Source: a virus
DNA: 23,568 nucleotides
Reading direction: 5' to 3' (one strand)
IMG/VR virus record: IMGVR_UViG_3300022200_000445
Span: 1 to 23,568 of that record
The translations under genes were made by a program, and so were the position numbers. The notes beneath the pieces are model-generated. The model was given only the letters and a program-made list of their open reading frames with translations, was not told the DNA's origin and did no database searches. Every line of letters starts with the position of its first letter. Within the stretch, counting starts at the first letter, position 1. This document shows, in pieces, positions 6,682 through 15,000 of the stretch.

Positions 6682-8391
6682 TTAGCGTCTAGCCGCTGTA
6701 GTGAATTCTAATTGGAAACCCTTGAGCGAGTAAGGGATCGATACGCCTGAGTCAATAACACGTAGCGCTACTGAGAAGCCTGAACCTTCAACTGGCTGTC
6801 TGACGAGAGGGTCTGTCTGACCACCGTAGGTTGCCACTCCGTAAACACTAATGCCATACAAAGCTACAACCTTGGTAGAGTCGAAAGGATAGGCTGCAGG
6901 TCGTGGTGAGCTAGATGACTCGTAGTCGTAACGAAGGAATAGGTCAGTGTTGATAGCACCCTCTGGAGCGTAGTTAATGATTACACGCTGGAATGCTTTA
7001 CGGATACCTGGGTCACCAGCTGTGATGTCAGGGCTACGATAGCGACCAATGATAGTTGTACCATCAAACGTATTACCTTGCTCAGCCCGATATACGTAGC
7101 CGTGGAAGTCACCCATAATCACGTAGTACTCACCTAGGTACTCCTCCGTATCACTGCAGTAGGGCTTAATGGCCTTTGTTGTAGCGAACTCGTAGGACTG
7201 CTCTGTGCGAGTACAGATAACACCTTGAGTGGTACTGATGTCAACGTCCGTAGAGCTAAAGAAGATACGGTACTGAGTCTTGTTAGGGATAACTAAAGCA
7301 TCAAACTCATCTACATCACTCCTATCTTGGAATAACTCTTGGATTGGCTTAGAGATTGTACCTAACTCAACGTCACCAATCTTGTCTGTACCAGCAATAG
7401 TACGTAGACCGTCTGGACCAAGGAATACAACATCACCAGCAAACTCTTTGATAGTCCAGCCGTTACGGCAACCAATCTCACGAGTAATAGGTTGCAGTGT
7501 GAAGTCAGCTTGTGAAGAACCTGTAAGCTTGTATATACGGTTAGCTGAGAAGATGTACAAGCTATCACGGAATACAATCATACCTGTTACAGCTGAGTCA
7601 ACTACAAAGCTACCAGCCCCGTTAGCTACTGAGAAGTCATCTAAAGTAAGAGGAGCTGTGTAGATAATCTCTTGTGGGTTAGATGACATTCCTGCATAGA
7701 AACCAGTATTCTTGAACACTGAGATATAGTGAGGGTCAGCTGGAGCATTAGTTCCATTTACATCAGTAACAGAAGTACCATCCCAGTAAGAAGCATTGTT
7801 AGCTCCGTCAGCAAAGGCAAGCAGCTCAGTACCGTTGAAGTTGATACGACGGAAGGTGTACTTCATAGCACCTGTACGGCCAGAGTCCACAACAGTCCAA
7901 GTTTGGTATACTGCTGCAGCGTCTAAGTGAGCTACTGCTGTAGTACCGTTAGCACCTCGTGTACAGCCCGTGAAGGTAGTTGTAGTTAAGCCTGTGTACG
8001 CGATCTGCTCAGAACCAATAATGATAGTACCTGTAACAGTGAATCCAGTTGTGCTTGCTACAGTAACTGTGGTAGCTACATCTGATAGTGCACCACTAAG
8101 TTCATTGATTGAATCAGTAGAACGGTAGATAGCTGTACCACGGGCAGCAATTACTTCACCTTGGTAAAAGGCTGACATCAGTACTGGCTCAGTAGGAGCT
8201 GCAGTAAAGGGTACGACCTCAGATGCCCACTTCTCGTGACCATTGATACGACGGTACCCACCAGCTGTGTCTGGTTCGAAGTTCTCTAGCTCAAGGGCCA
8301 TCCCTGGTTGTACAGAGAAGTTAGACTTGTTTAGAACAAGACCACCTTGTAGAGGAAAGATAAAGGGGCTCAGGCCACTTGTGTCTGCCAT
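6682..8391 (-). CDS. Tail nozzle / tubular protein B-like
   Basis: A 569-residue protein. The N-terminus (FIFPLQGGLVLNKSNFSVQPGMALELENFEPDTAGGYRRINGHEKW) is typical of phage tail-stabilisation/nozzle proteins of the T7 gp12 and P22 gp10 kind, which fold as a beta propeller and form a hexameric tip on the tail tube. Residues 105-161 look like an inserted small beta domain (VTVASTTGF, GSEQIAYTG, CTRGANGT). Propeller-like strands follow (IVFRDSLYIFSANRIYKLTG, GDVVFLGPDGLRTIAG). Residues 445-569 form a C-terminal beta domain ending in LKGFQLEFTTAARR. It lies directly between tube protein A and the first fibre, the expected order for a short-tailed phage. Placement and fold type are convincing; exact structural family needs a profile search. 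Confidence 0.85.
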   Translation of the reverse strand: MADTSGLSPFIFPLQGGLVLNKSNFSVQPGMALELENFEPDTAGGYRRINGHEKWASEVVPFTAAPTEPVLMSAFYQGEVIAARGTAIYRSTDSINELSGALSDVATTVTVASTTGFTVTGTIIIGSEQIAYTGLTTTTFTGCTRGANGTTAVAHLDAAAVYQTWTVVDSGRTGAMKYTFRRINFNGTELLAFADGANNASYWDGTSVTDVNGTNAPADPHYISVFKNTGFYAGMSSNPQEIIYTAPLTLDDFSVANGAGSFVVDSAVTGMIVFRDSLYIFSANRIYKLTGSSQADFTLQPITREIGCRNGWTIKEFAGDVVFLGPDGLRTIAGTDKIGDVELGTISKPIQELFQDRSDVDEFDALVIPNKTQYRIFFSSTDVDISTTQGVICTRTEQSYEFATTKAIKPYCSDTEEYLGEYYVIMGDFHGYVYRAEQGNTFDGTTIIGRYRSPDITAGDPGIRKAFQRVIINYAPEGAINTDLFLRYDYESSSSPRPAAYPFDSTKVVALYGISVYGVATYGGQTDPLVRQPVEGSGFSVALRVIDSGVSIPYSLKGFQLEFTTAARR

Positions 8392-8406
8392 GCTACTTAA
8401 CCCCTA

Positions 8407-9126
8407 TTAAAGTACAGAAGGAAAGACCGATGTTGCACCAGACCTTTCAATCACAGTTGAACGTACGTAAGGATAGCGGTTAGTCAAGATACTACGGATG
8501 TCTGAGATACCCTCTTGGAAGCGAGCCCAGTTAGCGTTGTACTGATCTAGCTCCCCACGGTACTGGTACGCATACGCTGTAGCACCGTCTGTTACTACTT
8601 GACGATAAGCCTCAGGTATACCTGGGACATCAGTAGAAGCTGAGAGGGTTGTAGGTTGGTCGTAGTACTCATACTTAAGCGAGTAAGCCTTGTCTGGGTA
8701 AGGGTACAGGAGATAGTTGTTATCTGGTGTACGTACAACCCAACGAGGTTCACCGCCTTGTAGAGTAGCATCATCTTCTTGATCGATGTACTTATCAATG
8801 TATTCTTTGTAGTCTAAACGACCAAGACCACCCCCTGCAGTGCCAAGACTAGAATCCTTAACCAAACGGAAGGTATCATAGTCAACGGTCTTAGCTGTAG
8901 TCGGGATGGCATAACGTGTTGTACCAGCTACCAGAACCTCAGTCTTTGAAGCGTGGTTGAAGGGCCAGTTGAATTCACGGTGGTTAATGAAGTTAATAGA
9001 ATCATTCACAGCATTCTTACACTGGATCTGGAATCCACGAGCTGTGTTGAAGTTAGAGGAAGTAAGTGTGACCTCGTTCATACGAGCTAATACTTCATTA
9101 GTAATGTCGAGGTATGTATAAGCCAT
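8407..9126 (-). CDS. Tail tubular protein A-like head-tail adaptor
   Basis: A 239-residue mainly helical protein starting MAYTYLDITNEVLARMNEV. This and the following NAVNDSINFINHREFNWPF are the hallmark of the T7 gp11/P22 gp4-like tube or gatekeeper family, which forms a dodecameric ring under the portal. The middle part (RYAIPTTAKTVDYDTFRLV, PDNNYLLYPYPDKAYSLKYEYYD) is beta, and the C-terminal part (IPEAYRQVVTDGATAYAYQYRG) is helical again. The length is slightly above that of T7 gp11. It lies 15 bases upstream of the nozzle gene and 63 bases after the small beta protein, with a strong hairpin in that gap. Confidence 0.87.
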   Translation of the reverse strand: MAYTYLDITNEVLARMNEVTLTSSNFNTARGFQIQCKNAVNDSINFINHREFNWPFNHASKTEVLVAGTTRYAIPTTAKTVDYDTFRLVKDSSLGTAGGGLGRLDYKEYIDKYIDQEDDATLQGGEPRWVVRTPDNNYLLYPYPDKAYSLKYEYYDQPTTLSASTDVPGIPEAYRQVVTDGATAYAYQYRGELDQYNANWARFQEGISDIRSILTNRYPYVRSTVIERSGATSVFPSVL

Positions 9127-9165
9127 TTCTTACCTTGTCTATAAAGTCTTTACAGGGTTAGAGAC

Positions 9166-9181
9166 CCCCGAAGGGGCCCCT
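9166..9181 (-). other. UUCG-capped stem-loop upstream of the tail tube gene
   Basis: On the minus-strand transcript GGCCCC, UUCG, GGGGUC folds into a short GC stem with the very stable C(UUCG)G tetraloop. It stands alone in the 63-base gap between two genes. No U-run follows, so a terminator is unlikely or weak; a processing, end-protecting or attenuating hairpin fits better. Seen directly in sequence; role inferred. Confidence 0.6.
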
Positions 9182-9189
9182 AGTTAGTC

Positions 9190-9600
9190 TTATGCGAGTA
9201 CGTCGCGTACTACTTCAGCAGCGTCACGAGTTGCCTCGTTTACGTCTACTACGATAGCCCATACACGTGCAGTAGCACCTGTAGTTACACCATCAATAAC
9301 TGTTACAGCGTCGATAGTGTCTGCGTCAGCAGAGATACCGAGTGTCTGTGTACCGAATACCATTGTACCAGCAGCTGCAGCGTCAACGCTAGTAGCAGCC
9401 ATGAAGGTAGTTGTAGCATCAGATACAGCAACAGTGAATGTAGTGATATCTTCTACTGCTGTGATGACTTCTACACCAGCAGCAAGAACAAGAGTACCAG
9501 CGCCAACGGCTGGGCCTACAACAGTACCGGAAGCGGTACCAAGGTTAACCGTCTTTTCGACCATATAGGCCTTAGACGTAAGGGAAGTTGAGAGAGCCAT
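9190..9600 (-). CDS. Small beta-rich virion protein after the capsid gene
   Basis: A 136-residue protein of very biased composition (Ala, Thr, Val, Gly, Asp; few charged or aromatic residues except near the C-terminus, ATRDAAEVVRDVLA). Strand-like segments (GTLVLAAGVEVITAV, TTFTVAVSDATTTFMAA) suggest a beta domain. Position just after the major capsid gene, separated by a hairpin-bearing 68-base gap, would suit a head decoration or head-completion protein. I do not recognise a named family. Expression could be as high as that of the capsid gene, since no separate promoter is seen. Confidence 0.68.
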   Translation of the reverse strand: MALSTSLTSKAYMVEKTVNLGTASGTVVGPAVGAGTLVLAAGVEVITAVEDITTFTVAVSDATTTFMAATSVDAAAAGTMVFGTQTLGISADADTIDAVTVIDGVTTGATARVWAIVVDVNEATRDAAEVVRDVLA

Positions 9601-9637
9601 TTAGGAATCCTTTCAAGATGTATGACTAGCAAAAGGA

Positions 9638-9661
9638 GGTACCCCAGTTACCCAGGGTACC
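9638..9661 (-). other. Stem-loop after the major capsid gene
   Basis: GGTACCC (9638-9644) and GGGTACC (9655-9661) form a 7-bp stem with a 10-nt loop, starting just 8 bases after the capsid stop codon. On the minus strand it is followed by TCCTTTTG, a short T tract. It may act as a partial terminator that lowers expression beyond the capsid gene, or as a 3' protecting hairpin. The TCC of the downstream sequence also lies close to the next gene's leader. Confidence 0.55.
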
Positions 9662-9668
9662 CACTGTC

Positions 9669-10742
9669 TTATGCCAAGTTGTACTTAGCTGTTACCAGAG
9701 CTTCTGGACGCAGAATCTTACGACCGTAGAGGTGCATACCACGAACGATGTCAGCAAAGCTGTCAGGGTCACGGTAAGTCTCAGTCTTGTTGATCTGCTC
9801 AGCAGAAGCTACAGCGGAGTCATGACCACCAACGATAACACCATAGTCAGTGTTCTGGTTAGCAGTACCCGTAGTAGCAGCACCACCGCCGACCTGTGGA
9901 AGGTTGTTGGATACATACACGCGGAAGCCGTTCCACTTGTTCATAACCAGACCGTTACGCAGACCACCAGAATCGCCGAAGTCAGCGTTCAAGAAGCGGG
10001 AGTCTTCGTCCATCAGGACTTCGAGCATGACTGGATCGATTACCAACCAACGGCCATCTTTGTCAACGTTCTGCTGGTCGAGCAAACGACCCATACGGTT
10101 GATAAGCATGACAGGAGAAGCGTAAGCTGTTGGCAAAGCAGTAGCACCAGGCAAACGAGCAGCAACTGGGATCGAGTGATCTGCAGCGGAGCCAGTTGTG
10201 ATGTTACCGAAAGAAGACTTGATGAGCTTCATGGAAGTCAGCAATTCGTCTGTACCAGCAGTCGAAACAGCAACAGTACCGTTTACCTGATCGTTAACAG
10301 TGTCACCAGCTGTGTGCAAAGCAGACTGCTTGTAACCTGAGAGGTAACCCAGAACTTCTTGGTCAAGCTGGTCAGCCAAGCGGTAAGCCGCACGGTTGGT
10401 TGCAAGGTCCATGAAGTTAACGTGGCTGTGAGCCTCTTCAATGTCGTCGATCTTGAAAGCGAAGTAGTTAGCTTTGTCGATTGTCAGGGAGAAGTCTTCG
10501 TCATCAAGATCTTGAGCAGCGATCTGTGTACCACGAGCATAGCTGGATACAGAGATTTCAGGCTCTTTGATGATCTTAACAGTATCGCCTTGGGAAGCGA
10601 TCTCACCGAAGTAATCGGAGTTAGTGATGTCGTTGGTGATCGACTTCTTACGGAAAGCAAGTTGTACTTTCTTAGAATAGATTACCGAAGAGAAGTTGCC
10701 GTTAGGCAGGTTGCCGTGACCGGCTGCAGATTGAAAAGCCAT
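9669..10742 (-). CDS. Major capsid protein
   Basis: 357 residues from the ATG at 10742, MAFQSAAGHGNLPNGNF. I prefer this start because GGAGG lies eight bases before it; the frame stays open 45 bases further upstream but without a comparable site. The protein reads like an HK97-fold major capsid protein of podoviruses: an N-terminal arm, SYFGEIASQGDTV-like strand region (NSDYFGEIASQGDTVKII), a long spine-like helix (NRAAYRLADQLDQEVLGYL), a P-domain segment (GRWLVIDPVMLEVLMDEDSRFL) and a C-terminal strand set ending in YGRKILRPEALVTAKYNLA. It follows the scaffold gene after a 336-base untranslated region holding its own promoter. No cleavage by a protease is indicated, since no protease gene is nearby. 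Several hundred copies build the head. Confidence 0.9.
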   Translation of the reverse strand: MAFQSAAGHGNLPNGNFSSVIYSKKVQLAFRKKSITNDITNSDYFGEIASQGDTVKIIKEPEISVSSYARGTQIAAQDLDDEDFSLTIDKANYFAFKIDDIEEAHSHVNFMDLATNRAAYRLADQLDQEVLGYLSGYKQSALHTAGDTVNDQVNGTVAVSTAGTDELLTSMKLIKSSFGNITTGSAADHSIPVAARLPGATALPTAYASPVMLINRMGRLLDQQNVDKDGRWLVIDPVMLEVLMDEDSRFLNADFGDSGGLRNGLVMNKWNGFRVYVSNNLPQVGGGAATTGTANQNTDYGVIVGGHDSAVASAEQINKTETYRDPDSFADIVRGMHLYGRKILRPEALVTAKYNLA

Positions 10743-11025
10743 TTGAATATCCTCCAAAGATGTTTGGCTTGATAAGACAAGACACACGTATAGTATTGAT
10801 TAAAGGGAAGGGTGTGTCTCAGTTAAGAGAACCTAAACAATCATTCTAAGAGGCTAATCGTTTCTAGGGTGCAACCTACCTTCGCTTGCCAGCTAGAGTA
10901 GATCGGGCCTATACTTAATTAGGTAGGTCTTTGTGTTGATTATTAGCGTTCAGTAATGGACCCAAAGGGGTCTACTGTAGTGGTCTAACAGGTATCCTAC
11001 TGAAAGGGGCTATTAGACCTCTAAA

Positions 11026-11054
11026 GTTATACCATACTCGATACCTGCTGTCAA
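11026..11054 (-). promoter_or_regulatory. Strong sigma-70 promoter for the capsid gene
   Basis: TTGACA (11049-11054), 17-base spacer, TATAAC (11026-11031), with TGG just before the -10 giving an extended -10. Eleven of twelve consensus positions match. Transcription would start near 11019 and run into the capsid gene. This allows more capsid than portal or scaffold message. Confidence 0.88.
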
Positions 11055-11071
11055 GGCTTAATATCGAGTAT
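11034..11071. repeat. 10-bp inverted repeat around the capsid promoter -35, operator candidate
   Basis: ATACTCGATA (11034-11043) and its perfect reverse complement TATCGAGTAT (11062-11071) lie on either side of the -35 box; one arm fills most of the spacer. The centre-to-centre distance is 28 bases. This suits a regulator binding over the promoter. As RNA it would also fold into a 10-bp hairpin ending the scaffold transcript, but no U-run follows. Confidence 0.6.
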
Positions 11072-11078
11072 AGAGGTA

Positions 11079-12002
11079 TTAGCGAGCTTTACCAGATACG
11101 TCGTAAACGAACTTACCTGAAGCCATTGCTTCTTGGATAGCATCGTAGCGATCCTCGAATTGTTTATCTGACATCTTAGCTACATCAGATTCCTTGATGG
11201 TTGAACCTGAGTCGTTAGAGTCAACAGATGTACGGCTTCCCTTAGATACAGTCTTAGCTGCATCCTTAGCACGAGCCTTCTTATCTGAAGGTGTAAGACC
11301 ATTGTCTACTTTGTAGAGGTCAAGTACACGGATAACACTGTCAGCATCGTCTGAGTTCTCGTAGAGAGCATCACGTACCCACTTAGGTTGCTCTTCAACC
11401 CAGTCGTGGAACTTGTCAGCATCACGGAGTTCATCAAAGTCAGCGTGTGCCTTACGGATGTTTGTCTCAGCCTTAGTACGAGTAGCCTCATACTTAGCCT
11501 CGTCGAGCTCCTTGAAGCGTCCCTCAGCTGCAGCAAAGCGCTCAGAGGCCTTCTTGTCAGCGATGGTCTCCACAATGGCAGCTACGTCAGGGTACTTACG
11601 GGCCCAAGCTTCGATGTCTTCATCTGACTTAGGGGCACGGATAGAATCGGATTGAACAGTAGAGGCTACGTCAAGCTTCTCTTTCCACTCCTTCTCCTTC
11701 TCAGCCATATGACGACGAAGATCACCGTACCGCTTCTTGAAGGACTTCTCCTCACGGCTTAGCTTGGAGTCGTCTTCTTCATCCTCTTCTACTTGAGGCT
11801 CAGCTTCGACTACGTCCTCTTCCTCCTCAGTATCATCGACCTCTTCCGTGTCTTTAGATACGTTAGTACGGCCTTTCATCAACTCTTCTAGTTCCTTCTC
11901 ATCCTTGTCTAGGCGAGCTTGCTTAGCTGAGTAGTTGGAACCACGTCCTGAGAAACTAGCTGTATCAGGGGTTGCGTTAGTTGCCATTGTGTTGGTAGAC
12001 AT
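11079..12002 (-). CDS. Head scaffolding protein
   Basis: A 307-residue, very hydrophilic protein. Residues 30-100 are strongly acidic (DTEEVDDTEEEEDVV, QVEEDEEDDSK); residues 80-200 are predicted long charged helices; the C-terminal third includes HADFDELRDADKFHDWVEEQPKWVRDALYEN and a short basic end. High charge, coiled-coil character and position directly before the major capsid gene are the classic signs of a podovirus internal scaffold, which templates procapsid assembly and then leaves. AAAGGA stands seven bases before the ATG. No protease domain is fused, so the scaffold is probably expelled intact. Confidence 0.87.
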   Translation of the reverse strand: MSTNTMATNATPDTASFSGRGSNYSAKQARLDKDEKELEELMKGRTNVSKDTEEVDDTEEEEDVVEAEPQVEEDEEDDSKLSREEKSFKKRYGDLRRHMAEKEKEWKEKLDVASTVQSDSIRAPKSDEDIEAWARKYPDVAAIVETIADKKASERFAAAEGRFKELDEAKYEATRTKAETNIRKAHADFDELRDADKFHDWVEEQPKWVRDALYENSDDADSVIRVLDLYKVDNGLTPSDKKARAKDAAKTVSKGSRTSVDSNDSGSTIKESDVAKMSDKQFEDRYDAIQEAMASGKFVYDVSGKAR

Positions 12003-12073
12003 TGTATTTCCTTTGTGTTGGGGCCAGCGTTATGCTGAGTAGCCTTAATTATTATTGTAGGAGTTGTTAGTTA

Positions 12074-15000
12074 TTACTTCTTCTTGCGAGGCTGGATAAG
12101 ACCGCCCCTGTTCTGAGGCCCTACTCGAGTGCCTCCACCCGAACCCGTACCTACCTCTGTTCCTGCTTTCATCTGACTACCAGAAAGCTTCGAAGCTGTC
12201 TTAGCGCTAACCCCAGCCTTACGGGCTGCGTTCATACTCTTTGCTTTAGACTCAGAAGTTGGAGTACTTACTTGGTTGGCCTTCTGTTGTGTAGCTGCTT
12301 TGTTTGTAGCTGCATTTGCTTTTGCACGTTCCATTGCCTCATTCCTACCGCCATCAGACGAACTAGACTTAGAACTAGAACTAGAGTCAGGTCTACTTGC
12401 TAAGCCAGCTTTAGAGGAAGAAGAAGATGGAGCAGCAGCTCGCTGGGTAGCATCCGTAGACCAGTTAGCTCCATACTCAGCTTTGACATTCTCAGCCAGG
12501 CGGTCTCCATCGCGCCAAGACTTAGGCACTAGCTCAAGTCCCTTTTCCTTAACAAAGGAATTGTACTGAGCATCAAGTTGGTCAGCTAGGTCTTCTCGAC
12601 CCATATCGCGAAGTGTAAGTGCATTAGCAGCCATCTGTGCTGCCTTGTTTGTATTGACAAACTTACCAACCAGACCACCAGCTAGACCACCACTTAGCAA
12701 GCCTTTAGCGGCTCCACCAAGGGACTCCAACCAGCCCTTCTCTTCTTCTTCTTCAGCACCTTCACCAGCAACACCGAGAGTAGACATCGACTGATTAAAG
12801 AGTGTTTCAGGGTCAGAGTAATCGTACTTCTTCATCCAAGCATTAGGATCACCTTTTGGTGCTGCAGGCGCTGGGCTGCTGTCTCGCTCACGCTTCTGCT
12901 GTACTGGTGCTGTGACGGGCATACAGACATTAGTCTCTGCATTCCAAGTGTACCCCTCAGGGCATGTCGGAGTTACTTCAGCTTCAGCTGTAGGCTTATA
13001 GGGAGTACCAGGGGCTTGTCCTGTAACGTCTGTTTCAGTAGAGAAGCCCATACCATGTGCATAAGGATTGTAGGAGCTTGCGTAGTTAGCTGGGTTATAC
13101 TCACCCTCCCCGTAGACCATACCACCTTCAGCAAAAGCTGCTGGCATAGCTTGACCTTGTACGGCAGGTGGAGCTGCTTGAGCAGGAACTGCTCCTGTTG
13201 CCATAGCCTGTTGCTGCGCTGTACCCTGTGGTTGTGGTTCTTGGATAAAGATACCCTTAGCCTTCAGCATATTGGTGACAGAAGCATCTTTACTTGCAGC
13301 AGCCTTAACCCGATCAATGATACCGTCTACGTCCATGCCCTCTACGAGGCCACCTGTAGCGTACCCATCGAGAGAAGCCAAGTCACCACCGAGGGTGTAC
13401 TCTTCTTCCATCTCTTTCATGTCCTCTTCAACGGGATCACCACCTACGCGGCCATCCTCTTTCATCTCCTCAAGACCTTCTTTAGCCTTGTTACGGAGCT
13501 TCTCAAAGTAGGAGACACCGAAGTACTTCACTACATCGGCAGGAACTACGTACTCACCTTCAGATAGCTTAGCATCTACGTCATCCCGTACGTCTACAGC
13601 ATTGGACCCAGTAGGGATCTCATTACCAGATACAGGATCGATGTCCATACCATCTGTGGCTAAGCCACCTTCTTTATACATCTTATTCATTGTATCTACT
13701 TCTCCTTGATTTGTAGCTAGACCACCTTCAGCAAATCTTAGGTCTCCGCTGGTTATTCTATCTGGATTAAACTCTGCTCTAGCATCTCTTAATACTGCAG
13801 GACTATCCTTTGGCCTGTCTGTTAACATAATAAAGCTTGTACTGCCTGGGTCTTCAATATTATTGGTATAGGGTATGTGGGTAAAACCTTGCTCTGCTAT
13901 ATCTTTTCTTAGCTGTACTGCAGTCTCTGTTCTATCAGGTAAGATGCTGTTGGAGCCATCAAACTTTTTCCACTCATAGTCGGATATGAATTTTCCTAAC
14001 TCTTCTTCAGAGAAGGTGTCCGTTGCGTTATCAAAAACCTCTTCTGTTTTCTTACCTAAAAGCCTTGCCGCCATCTCCTTTGTAAAAGGTTTATCCGTTC
14101 TTGCTCGTAGTTCCATCGTAGCACCACCACTACCACCTGTATAATAGTCACGTTCTGCAGCAGCACGAGGAGTACCAACGTGTACACCTAATATATCTTG
14201 AGTAAGCTTGGTACCCCCCTCAGGATCAGTATAAGAAGGGTCAAACTCTGTAAAGTCGTCAGGGGATTTGGAAGTGTGGTAGACAGTATCTGAAAAACCT
14301 AAATCTTCCGCTCTTTGGTCTGCCTCTGTCCTAGGCCGAGAGAAAGATGGCCTACCAATCTCGTCTTTGTATGGTAGTGGTCTGGTAGTTAACGTGGCAA
14401 GGTTTGGATCTGCTTTTTCTGGGAAGTAAGAACTTAAGTCCATTATAAGGTCATGTGTGTCACCAGATGAAACACCTGCAGCCCGTGCTGGGTCCGTTAT
14501 TTTTGTTTGTATGTAATCTTTGTAGTTAGGGTCTTTAAAGTGAGGCAGATCTCTTGCGACCTCAAGCAGATCATCATCAGAAAAACCCTCCAAGACTTTT
14601 AACTTATTAGCAGCCGCTTCCTGCATAGAAGGATAGGCAAGATTGCCTAAGTAATCCTTTTTCAGATCAGCTAAACCCTCTTCTGGGGTAAGGCTTACTT
14701 CGTCAGCCCAAACTGAACCTGCCCACAAATCTTCCGATGACACATCTCTTGGATCACCTAGTGTGCTACCTGTAGGGGTCTGATTGGGAGAAGGTACATG
14801 GTTTAAAACCTTCTTACCTTTATTAAAAAACTCTCTAGCACCCTTCTTAATAGCAGCTGCAGCAGCATCCCCTAGACCAGGAACAAGACCTATAATAGTA
14901 GCACCTCCTAAGGCACCTGCTAGATAATAGTTTGGCTCTTCCTTTTGCAGCTCATCATAGACATCCTTGGCAGCCATAGCGTCACCCACAACAGGTGTCA

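Larger units (their letters stand above)
10743..11078 (-). other. Gene-free leader of the capsid gene: promoter, operator-like repeat, four stem-loops
   Basis: This is the longest non-coding stretch of the window (336 bases). After the scaffold stop it contains a sigma-70 promoter with a 10-bp inverted repeat, and then about 280 nt of leader to the capsid ATG. In transcript order the inverted repeats are: 11013-11019 with 10982-10988 (7 bp, at the expected +1); 10968-10977 with 10951-10963 (CAGTA/GACCC paired to GGGTC/TACTG with a 3-base bulge, loop of 4); 10921-10928 with 10874-10881 (8 bp, 39-base loop); 10812-10819 with 10780-10787 (8 bp). No ORF with a ribosome site is seen in it. Confidence 0.8.

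Noticed and set aside
9732-10340. 202-residue plus-strand frame opposite the capsid gene
   Set aside because: Shadow of a strongly coding minus-strand gene; Ser/Thr/Val-rich without motif or start signal.
10743-10787. Longer start for the capsid protein at 10787
   Set aside because: The GGAGG site belongs to the ATG at 10742; the extra 15 residues cross the leader hairpin.
11034-11071. The 10-bp dyad as an intrinsic terminator of the scaffold gene
   Set aside because: The stem is not GC-rich, the loop is 18 bases and no U-run follows; overlap with a near-perfect promoter favours an operator.
13016-13567. 183-residue plus-strand Cys-rich frame
   Set aside because: Opposite strand of the 1028-aa gene; no ribosome site and a random-looking sequence.
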